From positions 62,001 to 126,000 of the forward strand of contig NZ_QPJW01000009.1 of NCBI RefSeq assembly GCF_003337355.1: a DNA stretch of 64,000 nucleotides, given 5' to 3'. Position numbers and translations under genes: made by a program. The DNA comes from Fontibacillus phaseoli. Its GTDB lineage: Bacteria > Bacillota > Bacilli > Paenibacillales > Paenibacillaceae. Below the pieces are notes generated by a model that was given only the letters and a program-made list of their open reading frames with translations, was not told where the DNA came from and made no database searches. Positions 45,228 through 53,482 of the stretch are shown here, in pieces; the first letter of the stretch is position 1, and the number at the start of each line of letters is the position of its first letter.

Positions 45228-46202
45228 ATGAAAGCGATTCCATTACAGCAGCGGGGTCTTGAAGTCAGTCAACTGGTTCTCGGATGCATGCGCATGGGCG
45301 GTGACTGGGATAAAAATAGCGGTATCACCGAAGAGCATTACCGTGAGGGACAAGCCGCGGTCGAAGCCGCGCTGGAGATCGGCATCAATATGTTTGACCA
45401 TGCCGACATTTATACCGCAGGCAAAGCCGAGAAGGTATTCGGGCACGTTCTGAAGCAAAATCCGGGTTTGCGCGAAAAAATAGTGATTCAGTCCAAATGC
45501 GGAATCCGGTTCGCGGAGGGGACAAGCCCGCATCGGTTCGATTTTTCGGAAAGCCATATTTTGAACAGCGTAGATGGAATTTTAGAGCGTCTTGGCACGG
45601 AATACCTGGACATTCTGCTGCTGCATCGCCCCGATGCTTTGGTCGAGCCCGAGGAGGTTGCCAGTGCCATCCATCAGCTCAAATCGGCCGGCAAGGTCCG
45701 CCATTTCGGCGTATCCAACATGAGCCAGGGGCAGATCAAACTGCTTCAAGCCTACTGCGAAGAGCCGTTTATCGTAAACCAGCTCGAAATGAGCCTGAAC
45801 AAGTTCGGCTTCCTGGAGACCGGTATCCACGTCAATCAGGACGAATATAAGGATACCGTCTTCCCGGAAGGAACGCTGGAGTTTTGCCGGCTGGAGAACA
45901 TCCAGCTCCAATCGTGGGGACCGTTGGCTCAAGGCCTGTATTCCGGGCGGTCCCTGGACGGACAAGGCGAAAGCATCGTGAAAACGGCGGAACTTGTCCG
46001 GAATATGGCCGATGAAAAAGGAACGACTACCGAGGCAATCGTACTCGCCTGGCTGATGAGGCATCCGGCAGGCATCCAGCCCGTCATCGGCACCATCAAC
46101 CCGGACCGCATCCGTGCCTGCCGCGACGCGGCCGAGGTGCGTCTCACTCGTGAAGAGTGGTACACCCTTTACGTCAGCACCCGCGGAAGAAACATGCCTT
46201 AA
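45228..46202 (+). CDS. Aldo/keto reductase, YdhF-like
   Basis: A 324-aa TIM-barrel oxidoreductase. The catalytic tetrad is visible: Asp and Tyr in FDHADIYTAGKAE, Lys in IQSKCGIR, His in LLLHRPD. Then HFGVSNMS, and PVIGTINPDRI as the NADPH phosphate-binding end. The substrate is unknown. The ATG has a CAGGAGG site; a further upstream Met is ignored. A terminator follows. Confidence 0.88.
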   Translation: MKAIPLQQRGLEVSQLVLGCMRMGGDWDKNSGITEEHYREGQAAVEAALEIGINMFDHADIYTAGKAEKVFGHVLKQNPGLREKIVIQSKCGIRFAEGTSPHRFDFSESHILNSVDGILERLGTEYLDILLLHRPDALVEPEEVASAIHQLKSAGKVRHFGVSNMSQGQIKLLQAYCEEPFIVNQLEMSLNKFGFLETGIHVNQDEYKDTVFPEGTLEFCRLENIQLQSWGPLAQGLYSGRSLDGQGESIVKTAELVRNMADEKGTTTEAIVLAWLMRHPAGIQPVIGTINPDRIRACRDAAEVRLTREEWYTLYVSTRGRNMP

Positions 46203-46223
46203 GCTATGACCTGAACGCAAACG

Positions 46224-46255
46224 AGCAGCCAGAAATCTCTGGCTGCTGATTTAAT
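46224..46255 (+). terminator. Terminator of the aldo/keto reductase gene
   Basis: GCAGCCAGA pairs with TCTGGCTGC around AATC, followed by TGATTTAATT. Confidence 0.8.
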
Positions 46256-46331
46256 TGATGTTGATGCTTGGCTAGGCATCGGCGGCTCGATTGCATAGCT
46301 CGTTTGTCTTCCGCGAGTCTGATCCATAAGA

Positions 46332-46530
46332 TTAACTGTAAAACCTACAGTTAATCTTCAAAGATCCGCCTGATTTCGAAATTTAACTGTAAATCCTGCA
46401 GCTAATATTTGAGATTCTCGCCTTTTCCGCCGAAAGATCTCTTTCCGCAGAAAAATTAACTGTAGAAAATCCAGCTAATTTTCCAAAACCCATGAAATCC
46501 GGTAAATTACCTGTAGGAATTACAGTTATT
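46332..46530. repeat. Array of four 24-bp imperfect palindromes
   Basis: Copies at 46332-46355, 46383-46406, 46456-46479 and 46507-46530. Each has the form TTAACTGTA..6-7 bases..CAG(T/C)TAAT. Starts are 51, 73 and 51 bp apart. Spacers are unrelated. Copy 1 is the best palindrome; copies 2-4 carry one to four arm changes. Confidence 0.85.
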
Positions 46531-46539
46531 TGGGACCTT

Positions 46540-46845
46540 GCCAGCGTTTGCTTATTGCAGTTGCCCACCGTGCTACCTCTACTCTTGTTCAAACCTATTA
46601 ACTCTTTACTCTCATACACTTACACTTACACTCACACTCACACTTACACTTACACTCACACTCACACTTACACTTACTCTTGCTGTTCACTCTACTCTTT
46701 TTTCTTACCCTCACTCTGACTATTACTCTTATTTATATTTATAGTTATATTTTTATTCTTCCTCTTACTTTTAATTTACCCTTACTCTTTGCTCAACTCT
46801 GACTTTCTTACTTTGCTCTTGCTTCTTTTTCTAAACTTGCTCCAC
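46540..46845. other. Polypyrimidine tract of about 300 bp
   Basis: The plus strand is dominated by C and T, with ACTCTT/CTTACTT-like words. It runs from the palindrome array to the 3' end of the leftward WrbA-like gene. It has no coding features apart from the hexamer repeat inside it. Confidence 0.6.
46616..46675. repeat. Hexamer minisatellite with 24-bp higher-order unit
   Basis: Ten head-to-tail hexamers ACACTT or ACACTC in the order TTCC TTCC TT (last base of each unit), giving a 24-bp period. Open in every frame because six is two codons. Confidence 0.9.
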
Positions 46846-47460
46846 TTACTGCGGCTTCCCGTTTTTCACCCATTGCGCGACGGAAACGGTGCGTTTGGCT
46901 TGGTATATGACTCCGTCACGCAGGTTCTCCTGAATTTCCCCGTCCTGACCTACCGTTGCGCTCATGCCGTAAGGATTTCCTCCGGACGCGAAGGTCACCG
47001 GGTCCGTGTAACCTGGAGCTGCGATAATCGCACCCCAGTGGTACATCGTCGTATATAGCGACAGAATCGTAGCTTCTTGGCCGCCATGGGGGTTGCTGGC
47101 ACTGGACATTGCGCTTACGACTTTGTTGGCCAACTTGCCTTGGGCCCAAAGGCCGCCGGTTGTATCCAGGAATTGCTTCATTTGGGACGGTACATTACCA
47201 AATCGGGTAGGTACACTGAAAATGATTCCATCCGCCCATATCAGATCATCCATGGTGGCGACCGGAACGTCTTTGGCCGCTTCCACATGCGCCTTCCAAG
47301 CCGGGTTGCTGCTAATGGCCGACTGCGGTGCAAGTTCCTCCACTTTCAGCAGTTTAGCCTCTGCACCTGCAATCTTGGCTCCTTCGACAGCCCAACTGGC
47401 TAATTGATAATTCGTCCCTGTAGAACTGTAATAAATAACGGCTAAATTTATGTTTGGCAT
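46846..47460 (-). CDS. WrbA-family flavodoxin-like NAD(P)H:quinone oxidoreductase
   Basis: A 204-aa flavoprotein. FMN phosphate loop YYSSTGTNYQLA near 10-21, WADGIIFSVPTRFGN near 76-90, and a FASGGNPYGMSA isoalloxazine loop typical of WrbA. It reduces quinones by two electrons. Its 3' end abuts the polypyrimidine tract. AGGAGG lies before the ATG. Confidence 0.9.
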   Translation of the reverse strand: MPNINLAVIYYSSTGTNYQLASWAVEGAKIAGAEAKLLKVEELAPQSAISSNPAWKAHVEAAKDVPVATMDDLIWADGIIFSVPTRFGNVPSQMKQFLDTTGGLWAQGKLANKVVSAMSSASNPHGGQEATILSLYTTMYHWGAIIAAPGYTDPVTFASGGNPYGMSATVGQDGEIQENLRDGVIYQAKRTVSVAQWVKNGKPQ

Positions 47461-47734
47461 ATAGAATCCCTCCTGAGGTTTGTTTCCCGGCGTAATTCTT
47501 GATTTTTGTCTCTATCCTTGTTCTCGATCATTGAACTCTCGATGCTTCCCTAGACGTTTTCCTTCATAGTTTAACCAATTTGGCGACTCATGATTCTATT
47601 TAAGCCAAACAAATATAAATAACCCGACGACTGAATCGTCGTCAGGCTGTGAATCTATATCTTCTATCAGAATAGCTACTGGAGCGGCGCGCAGTACCGG
47701 ATTGACGGTGTATCGGATTAAGTAAGATAAAGTT
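47461..47734. other. Intergenic region prkA / wrbA-like
   Basis: 274 bp holding the wrbA-like promoter region and a hairpin at 47623-47646. No other feature is seen. Confidence 0.3.
47623..47646 (-). terminator. Probable terminator of prkA
   Basis: CC(T)GACGAC pairs with GTCGTC(G)GG around a 6-base loop. On the minus strand GTTATTTATATTT follows, a weak T-rich tail. Confidence 0.5.
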
Positions 47735-49630
47735 CTAACGATTCAGCAGGCTCCCCACATAGCGAAGCAGTTCATTGGCGCAGACCGGGCAGTAGCCATG
47801 CTCGTCGATCAGCCGCTTGCTGACCTCATTCATGCGCTTCAACTGGCTTTCATCCGGCGTTTTGGTGGACGTCGTGATTTTGACGATATCCTTGAGGTCG
47901 GCAAACAGTTTCTTTTCGATCGCCTCGCGCAACCGGTCATGGTGGTTGTATTCAAACTTTCTGCCTTTGCGGGAATACGCGGAAATACGGATCAGAATTT
48001 CCTCGCGAAAGGCTTTCTTGGCGTTCTCCGAAATGCCGATCTGCTCTTCAATCGAGCGCATGAGCCGTTCATCCGGCTCCATCTCCTCATCGGTGAGCGG
48101 ATCGCGGATTTTCGTCCAGTTGCAGAAGGCTTCAATATTATCGAGATAGTTCTCGAACAAGGTTCTTGCCGATTCTTCAAAAGAATATACAAATGCTTTT
48201 TGCACTTCTTTTTTGGCGAGTTCATCATATTCCTTGCGGGCGATGCTAATAAAATTCAAATAACGTTCGCGCTCTTCTTTCGTAATGGAAGCATGCTGAT
48301 CCAGACCGTCCTTGATCGCGCGGAGGATATCCAGCGCCCCCATGCAGTGTAAATCCTGCTTGATCAGTGCGCTCGAAATCCGGTTGATCACGTAGCGCGG
48401 ATCCACGCCGGACATGCCCTCCTCCAGATACTCGTTTTGAAGCTCCTTCAAATCGGCATCCTTGTACCCCTCGACTTCCTCGCCATCGTACAGACGCATC
48501 TTCTTTACGAGATCGACGCCCTGCTTCTTGGTCTCCTTGAGCCGGGTCAGAATAGAAAAAATAGCCGCGGAACGCAGGGCGTGCGGGGCAATGTGCACAT
48601 GACTCATATCGCTCTGTCCGATCAGCTTGGCATAAATTTTCTCTTCCTGGGATACCTTGAGATTGTATGGAATCGGCATAACAATCATCCGTGACTGCAA
48701 GGCCTCATTTTTTTTGTTGGCAATAAACGCTTTGTATTCCGATTCGTTCGTGTGAGCCACGATCAGCTCATCCGCGCTAATTAACGCAAATCTCCCCGCT
48801 TTGAAATTGCCTTCCTGAGTCAGGGACAGCAAATTCCACAAAAATTTCTCGTCGCACTTCAACATTTCCTGGAACTCCATCAAACCGCGATTGGCTTTGT
48901 TGAGTTCCCCATCAAACCTGTAAGCCCGCGGATCCGATTCCGATCCGTACTCCGTAATGGTGGAAAAATCGATACTCCCCGTCAAATCGGCAATATCCTG
49001 GGATTTCGGATCAGAGGGACTGAACGTGCCGATGCCGACCCGCCCGTCTTCGGACAGCAGAACTCGTTCTACGGCAACCTTTTCAATGTCGCCTTCATAT
49101 TCGGTCTTTAATCTCATTTGGCACACGGGGCATAAGTTCCCTTCAATCCGTACGCCGAGTTCTTTCTCCACTTCGGGCCGGAGCTCATGCGGTACCAGAT
49201 GAAGCGGGTCTTCATGCATCGGGCAGCCGGAGATAGCAAAAACGGCTCCTCTGTCGGTTCGCGAGAACTTCTCGAGTCCCCGCTTCAGTAGCGTCACCAG
49301 CGTCGATTTGCCGCCGCTGACCGGACCCATGAGCAGCAATATCCGTTTACGGACATCAAGCCGCCTGGCCGCCGAATGAAAATACTCCTCCACGAGTTTT
49401 TCTACCGCACGATCGAGACCGAATATTTCCTGTTCAAAAAATTTATACCTCTTTCGACCGTTCATTTCCTCCACACCGTAAGACTCGATCATTTCATATA
49501 CCCGGGCATGGGCCGTCATGGCAGGAGCAGGGTCCTTGGCGAGCAGCTGAATATATTGCTTGAATGTGCCATTCCACGCCAGGGAATCGCTCTCCGTCCG
49601 GTATGCCGCTATACGTTCAAAAATGTCCAT
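47735..49630 (-). CDS. prkA: Serine protein kinase PrkA (YeaG family)
   Basis: A 631-aa protein. N-terminal AAA-like domain with Walker A GPVSGGKST near 104-112 and a zinc-like pair CPVC near 165; GSIDFSTITEYGSESDPRAY is typical of PrkA (seen as GSIDFSTITEYGSESDP). The C-terminal kinase/SpoVR-interacting part ends with another CPVC. PrkA acts with YhbH and SpoVR in sporulation and stress. Here it is on the opposite strand, separated from them by two unrelated genes. Confidence 0.94.
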   Translation of the reverse strand: MDIFERIAAYRTESDSLAWNGTFKQYIQLLAKDPAPAMTAHARVYEMIESYGVEEMNGRKRYKFFEQEIFGLDRAVEKLVEEYFHSAARRLDVRKRILLLMGPVSGGKSTLVTLLKRGLEKFSRTDRGAVFAISGCPMHEDPLHLVPHELRPEVEKELGVRIEGNLCPVCQMRLKTEYEGDIEKVAVERVLLSEDGRVGIGTFSPSDPKSQDIADLTGSIDFSTITEYGSESDPRAYRFDGELNKANRGLMEFQEMLKCDEKFLWNLLSLTQEGNFKAGRFALISADELIVAHTNESEYKAFIANKKNEALQSRMIVMPIPYNLKVSQEEKIYAKLIGQSDMSHVHIAPHALRSAAIFSILTRLKETKKQGVDLVKKMRLYDGEEVEGYKDADLKELQNEYLEEGMSGVDPRYVINRISSALIKQDLHCMGALDILRAIKDGLDQHASITKEERERYLNFISIARKEYDELAKKEVQKAFVYSFEESARTLFENYLDNIEAFCNWTKIRDPLTDEEMEPDERLMRSIEEQIGISENAKKAFREEILIRISAYSRKGRKFEYNHHDRLREAIEKKLFADLKDIVKITTSTKTPDESQLKRMNEVSKRLIDEHGYCPVCANELLRYVGSLLNR

Positions 49631-49887
49631 GTTCGGTACCTCCTGTACTCCGCTTGATGTGTTCTGATTCCCCCGTTAGTAAAATCCTGGCTGATAGGCT
49701 TTAGGCTGGGCGCATGCCTTCGCTCATTGTCTCGCAAGCTTCTTACACCGGATGTCAACGCGGCTCTAATCACCGCGCTTTTTTGGAAAAAGTGTACTAC
49801 ATACCTATGCGTAGGGAGCGGATAAGTTGACCATCGAATATGATATAATTTTTCGGGAAGGCAAATTTCTTGAAAAGGAAGATCGTG

Positions 49888-50643
49888 ATGGCTGTACAGC
49901 ATGAGACGGAACTGTATGCGCCGCTGAAAGCATTTTTCGAGGAGCGGGGATATACGATAAAAAGCGAGGTTCGGCACTGTGATTTGGTCGGAATCTCTCC
50001 GGGCAGTGAGCAACCGCTGATTGTGGAAATGAAAAAAACATTCAATCTTGCCCTGCTGCTGCAGGGATTGGAACGACAAAAATTAAGCAGCGAGGTCTAC
50101 CTGGCCGTGGAAAGGAATCGGGTTAAGCGCGGCGCACACAATCAGCGCTGGAGCGAGATCACCATTCTTTGCCGCAGGCTGGGTCTCGGGCTCCTTACCG
50201 TTACGCGGTACAAAACCAAGCCGCCTTTCGTGGAGATCCTTTGCTCTCCAGGGGACAAAGTGATCGTACCGTCTCCGAAGGTGATCAAGGCGAGAGCCTC
50301 CAAGCTGCTTTACGAGTTCAACGAGCGCAGCGGAGATTACAATGTCGGCGGCAGCCACGGAACCAAGCTGGTGACCGCCTACCGGGAAAAAGCGTTGCGC
50401 GTCGCCCTCGCCCTTCAGGCCGGCGGGGAGATGGCGCCACGCGAAGTTCGCGACCGCAGCGGCATCGGTAATGCCGCCGCATTCCTTCAGCGAAACTACT
50501 ATGGCTGGTTCCGCCGGGTCGCGCGCGGCCGCTATGCCCTGACGGAGGAAGGGATTGAAGGAATAGCGCTTTACCGGGGCGTGGCGGACGGGTGGAACCA
50601 GGCCGCTTCAGCAGCCGATGCCGGTCCGGAGCAAGACTTTTAA
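49888..50643 (+). CDS. DUF2161 protein, putative PD-(D/E)XK phosphodiesterase fold
   Basis: A 251-aa protein. The ATG at 49888 lies eight bases after GGA in AAAAGGAAG; a TTG at 49870 precedes that. Nuclease-like motif: Asp32 in CDLVGI, then Glu47-x-Lys49 in LIVEMKK, preceded by an N-terminal helix with Glu. The C-terminal 90 residues include a winged-helix-like segment (MAPREVRDRSGIGNAAAFLQ). Activity in the family is unproven. No toxin or restriction partner is adjacent. Confidence 0.75.
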   Translation: MAVQHETELYAPLKAFFEERGYTIKSEVRHCDLVGISPGSEQPLIVEMKKTFNLALLLQGLERQKLSSEVYLAVERNRVKRGAHNQRWSEITILCRRLGLGLLTVTRYKTKPPFVEILCSPGDKVIVPSPKVIKARASKLLYEFNERSGDYNVGGSHGTKLVTAYREKALRVALALQAGGEMAPREVRDRSGIGNAAAFLQRNYYGWFRRVARGRYALTEEGIEGIALYRGVADGWNQAASAADAGPEQDF

Positions 50644-50665
50644 ACTCGCTCCGGAATGGCATGCC

Positions 50666-51178
50666 TCAATTTTCAAATCGTGCGGTAAATTCCGAGATCG
50701 CTTCGGAGATCCGGGCCAAGCCCGCCAAGATTCTATCCTCGCTTTGCCCGGCGTAGTATAGCCGGATCATCCCGGAATCGGGACTTCGTCCCACGGCCTG
50801 GTCATCTTTACCCTCCTCCGGAAAAGGGATCGAGCCCGGCCAAAACGCCGTTCCTTTTAGTAAAGAAGCTTTTAACAACACCTCCGCATCCATACCCTCA
50901 GGCAAGGTAACCCATAGATACTCTTTGTTCCCCGGGTCCAGGATACCGGTTCCCGTCCAATCCGGGCCGCCCAATAAATCATGCATAAGCAAGCTCTTCG
51001 CGGATTCCCCTACGTTTTCCTCCAGCCCTTTCCCGTCCCTCTCCGAGGAATCCTGCCCAGCTTTTTCAGGTCCCGCAAAAGATATAAACGTTCCTTCATC
51101 TAAGTAACTGTCAACCTGGCTTTTCAGCACAGCCGGAAAGTTCTCAATCCTCTTTTTGAGCCACGGTTGCATCTGCAC
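50666..51178 (-). CDS. Internally deleted PLP aminotransferase-like protein (probable relic)
   Basis: A 170-aa ORF. Its first 40 residues end EGTFISFAGPE, like the start of MocR/class I aminotransferases (ISFAGG). Its last 100 residues read like their small C-terminal domain: YLWVTLPEGMDAEVLLKA, GTAFWPGSIPF, and IRLYYAGQSEDRILAGLARI. The large PLP domain of about 230 residues, with the Schiff-base Lys, is missing. A Glu/Ser/Lys-rich stretch (45-65) joins the ends. It cannot be a normal aminotransferase. It may be a decayed gene kept in frame or a small new protein. The ATG has a GGAGG-like site. Confidence 0.6.
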   Translation of the reverse strand: MQMQPWLKKRIENFPAVLKSQVDSYLDEGTFISFAGPEKAGQDSSERDGKGLEENVGESAKSLLMHDLLGGPDWTGTGILDPGNKEYLWVTLPEGMDAEVLLKASLLKGTAFWPGSIPFPEEGKDDQAVGRSPDSGMIRLYYAGQSEDRILAGLARISEAISEFTARFEN

Positions 51179-51348
51179 ACCTCCCGATTTTGTCTCCTAT
51201 GCCGATTGTAACCGAGGACAAAATGTCCCGGCAATTCCGTTAGCAGACTATTAGTTTTGTGCGGACTTGTCGGAATCTAGTCGTTTTTGCGATAATAGGA
51301 ACCTCATGATAGAATGTAGTCTGGAAATAACAACCCTGAGGTGATATC

Positions 51349-51753
51349 ATGTCGTACAATACTGAGCTCGCTAGCGAGTCCCCGCGCAGCAGGAAAACGC
51401 GAAGGCCTTCCGCGAAATTGGTTGTTTTTGTCTGGATTTTACTAATAGGAGCTGGCGGAGTTTCCGCTTACTTATACAGCAATCATCTAAAGGAATCCAT
51501 GATGCAACAGCTCAATGCCAACTGGCAGATCAAGGCGGATGAATTAAAAGCCGACTATACGGCTCAACTATCCGCACTAAACAGCGAAGTAAGCAACCTG
51601 CAGAACAAGGTCGAAACTTTCAATGAACTGCTGGAATTCACCAAAGACAACACCACGAATAAAAGCGACAACAGCAACAAGCTGTACACTCAATTGAACG
51701 AGGTCAAAAAACAACTGGCCGAACTGCAGAAGAAGATGGATTTGCTGAAATGA
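51349..51753 (+). CDS. Membrane-anchored coiled-coil protein
   Basis: A 134-aa protein. A basic cytoplasmic N terminus (RSRKTRRPSAK), one transmembrane helix at about 24-46, then an extracellular coiled coil (LSALNSEVSNLQNKVETF and a C-terminal QLNEVKKQLAELQKKMDLL). It overlaps the next gene by four bases, so the two are translationally coupled and probably act together at the cell surface. Confidence 0.7.
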   Translation: MSYNTELASESPRSRKTRRPSAKLVVFVWILLIGAGGVSAYLYSNHLKESMMQQLNANWQIKADELKADYTAQLSALNSEVSNLQNKVETFNELLEFTKDNTTNKSDNSNKLYTQLNEVKKQLAELQKKMDLLK

Positions 51754-52817
51754 TCACTCCAATCAAACAAATCAACCGATTTTTCCTGCTGGCCACCGGC
51801 CCTCTGCTGGGATTATTGATCGCTCTCTTTATAGGCGGTGCCGGTATCGAATTTCAAGCCGGGATCCAAAGCTTTGTACCGGATTCGGAAATTCCGCAAG
51901 TCACCGGAGCAATCGCCCAACGGCTGGACGAAGCGGAGGGGGCAGCGAAGCTGACTGCATCTTCCATCCGGGAAACCGCGGAGTTATATCATAAAACTAC
52001 CGCGACGATGTCCTCAATCGTAGAGACGGCGCAGCAGTCGGCAAAACAGCCGGAAACCATCTACAACAAAAGGATAACGGCCCAATTAGGGTCGCCTTAC
52101 CAAACCATTCAAAGCGACAAAATCCGGATAGAATTGTATAAAGTCAATCCCGGCACCTATAAAGGCTATGCGATGAAAGTCAAACTGAAATCCCCGGATG
52201 CAATGAAAATGTCGCTCGGCAAGGACAAGCTTGGAGGTTCGGAAACGACGCTGCGTGCGGTGCAACGGCACGGCGCGGTGGCCGGAATCAACGCCGGAGG
52301 ATTTGCCGATTCGCATGGGAAACGTTACCCACTAAGCACGACTGTTCTGAACGGCGAATATTTGACCGGCTTTGAACCTTCTTTTAAAGATTTATTTTTT
52401 GTCGGCCTTAATAAATCCGGCAAGCTGATCGGCGGGAAATTCAAGAACAAAACCGATTTGGACATGCTTCAGCCATCCTTCGGTGCGTCCTTCGTACCTC
52501 TGCTGCTCAATAACGGTGTTAAAACGACCATTCCGACTAAATGGTTGAATTCACCGCTGCGGGCTCCACGTACGGTGATCGGCAACTACAAGGATGACCA
52601 GCTTCTCATCCTCGTCATCGACGGGAGAGATGAGAACGGAAGCTCCGGGGCCACGCTGACCGAGTTGCAAAACAAATTGTTCAAAATGGGCGTACAGGAC
52701 GCTTATAATCTCGATGGAGGCGGCTCATCTTCCCTCATCGTCAACGGACGCGTCGTCAACAAGCCTTCGGACGGACAGCTGCGTCCGGTTCCGACCCATT
52801 TTCTGTTTTTCAAATAA
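51750..52817 (+). CDS. Phosphodiester glycosidase (NAGPA/DUF2233) family protein
   Basis: A 355-aa protein with an N-terminal membrane anchor or signal (about 10-32) and a helical stalk (60-105). Residues about 125-355 form the NAGPA domain: GINAGGFAD, APRTVIGN, LVIDGRD, and AYNLDGGGSSSLIVNG as the conserved catalytic end. Members hydrolyse phosphodiester-linked sugars or tailor exopolysaccharide or wall polymers. The exact substrate is unknown. Paired with the coiled-coil gene upstream through an ATGA overlap. Confidence 0.85.
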   Translation: MITPIKQINRFFLLATGPLLGLLIALFIGGAGIEFQAGIQSFVPDSEIPQVTGAIAQRLDEAEGAAKLTASSIRETAELYHKTTATMSSIVETAQQSAKQPETIYNKRITAQLGSPYQTIQSDKIRIELYKVNPGTYKGYAMKVKLKSPDAMKMSLGKDKLGGSETTLRAVQRHGAVAGINAGGFADSHGKRYPLSTTVLNGEYLTGFEPSFKDLFFVGLNKSGKLIGGKFKNKTDLDMLQPSFGASFVPLLLNNGVKTTIPTKWLNSPLRAPRTVIGNYKDDQLLILVIDGRDENGSSGATLTELQNKLFKMGVQDAYNLDGGGSSSLIVNGRVVNKPSDGQLRPVPTHFLFFK

Positions 52818-52933
52818 GGGTCTGAAACACGCTCGACTTCATTCTGTCTATGAATTAGTTCATAATTTTGATTTATTTTTATGAAGGAGACGGGTATAAT
52901 AGGAGCAGGAGTTAATCGTGGAGGTGTTCCGCT

Positions 52934-53038
52934 ATGAGTTTTTCGCTGACATTTTGGATTATTACTGTGGTGCTGGCCATGTTCCTGTGCGGTATTCTGA
53001 CCTCGTCCTACAACGATGACAAAACAAAAGGCCTGTAA
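52934..53038 (+). CDS. Small single-pass membrane peptide (34 aa)
   Basis: ATG at 52934, nine bases after GGAGG. The product is MSFSLTFWIITVVLAMFLCG followed by a short polar tail ending DDKTKGL. It is one transmembrane helix with a charged C terminus. The good site and promoter-like AT-rich upstream suggest a real gene. Its stop codon lies inside the long hairpin at 53030. Function unknown. Confidence 0.6.
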   Translation: MSFSLTFWIITVVLAMFLCGILTSSYNDDKTKGL

Positions 53039-53081
53039 ATAAATGAGCTTCCCTATAGGGAGGCTTATTTATTTACAGGCC
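53030..53081. terminator. Very long hairpin between convergent genes
   Basis: GGCCTGTAAATAAATGAGC and TTCCC (24 bases in all) pair with 53058-53081 around a 4-base TATA loop, with two G-T wobbles only. It covers the stop codon of the small membrane peptide. There is no T tract, so it may terminate weakly, stabilise mRNA ends or be a mobile-repeat trace. Confidence 0.7.
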
Positions 53082-53138
53082 GGAATGACAGCATCCCACA
53101 TCGTAATTTGCAAGGATACTCTGCCGTTTCGGAACGGG

Positions 53139-53384
53139 CTAGGATAGCCGGTTCATTTCAACGAGACATTGGCTGCATATGGAACGTTCCTTGAATTCAC
53201 TGACCTGTTCCATGGAACCGCAAAAAACGCATTTTGGACGATATCTCTCTAAAATGATATGGTCGCCCTGAACTAAAATTTCTACCGGATCCCCTTCGTT
53301 CATTTGATATCTCTTACGCAGCGATTTGGGCAAGACAATTCTACCCAGCTGGTCCACTTTACGGACCACACCAGCAGGCTTCAT
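53139..53384 (-). CDS. AbrB-family transition-state regulator with C-terminal zinc knuckle
   Basis: An 81-aa protein. Residues 1-48 are the swapped-hairpin DNA-binding domain (GVVRKVDQLGRIVLPKSLRK), very close to AbrB/SpoVT. The C terminus has CVFC and CSQC pairs instead of the usual AbrB C-terminal region, so it probably binds zinc. It may regulate transition-state or sporulation genes. AGGAGAGG precedes the ATG. Confidence 0.88.
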   Translation of the reverse strand: MKPAGVVRKVDQLGRIVLPKSLRKRYQMNEGDPVEILVQGDHIILERYRPKCVFCGSMEQVSEFKERSICSQCLVEMNRLS

Positions 53385-53482
53385 AAATCGGACACCTCTC
53401 CTGAAAAATATTATGTAAAAATAGAACCAAATACCTATTCTATTTATAATTCGCTATAGTTTTCAGGATTCCTGCTGCTTCG

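Noticed and set aside
46332-46530. CRISPR array
   Set aside because: Repeats are only 24 bp and imperfect, spacers vary from 27 to 49 bp, there are only four units, and no cas gene is present.
46492-46744. Two overlapping plus-strand ORFs rich in TLTLTL or YTHT repeats
   Set aside because: They are open only because the hexamer repeat lacks stops in all frames; no site or conservation.
49888-50643. Restriction endonuclease
   Set aside because: The D...ExK motif fits DUF2161, and there is no methyltransferase or specificity gene next to it.
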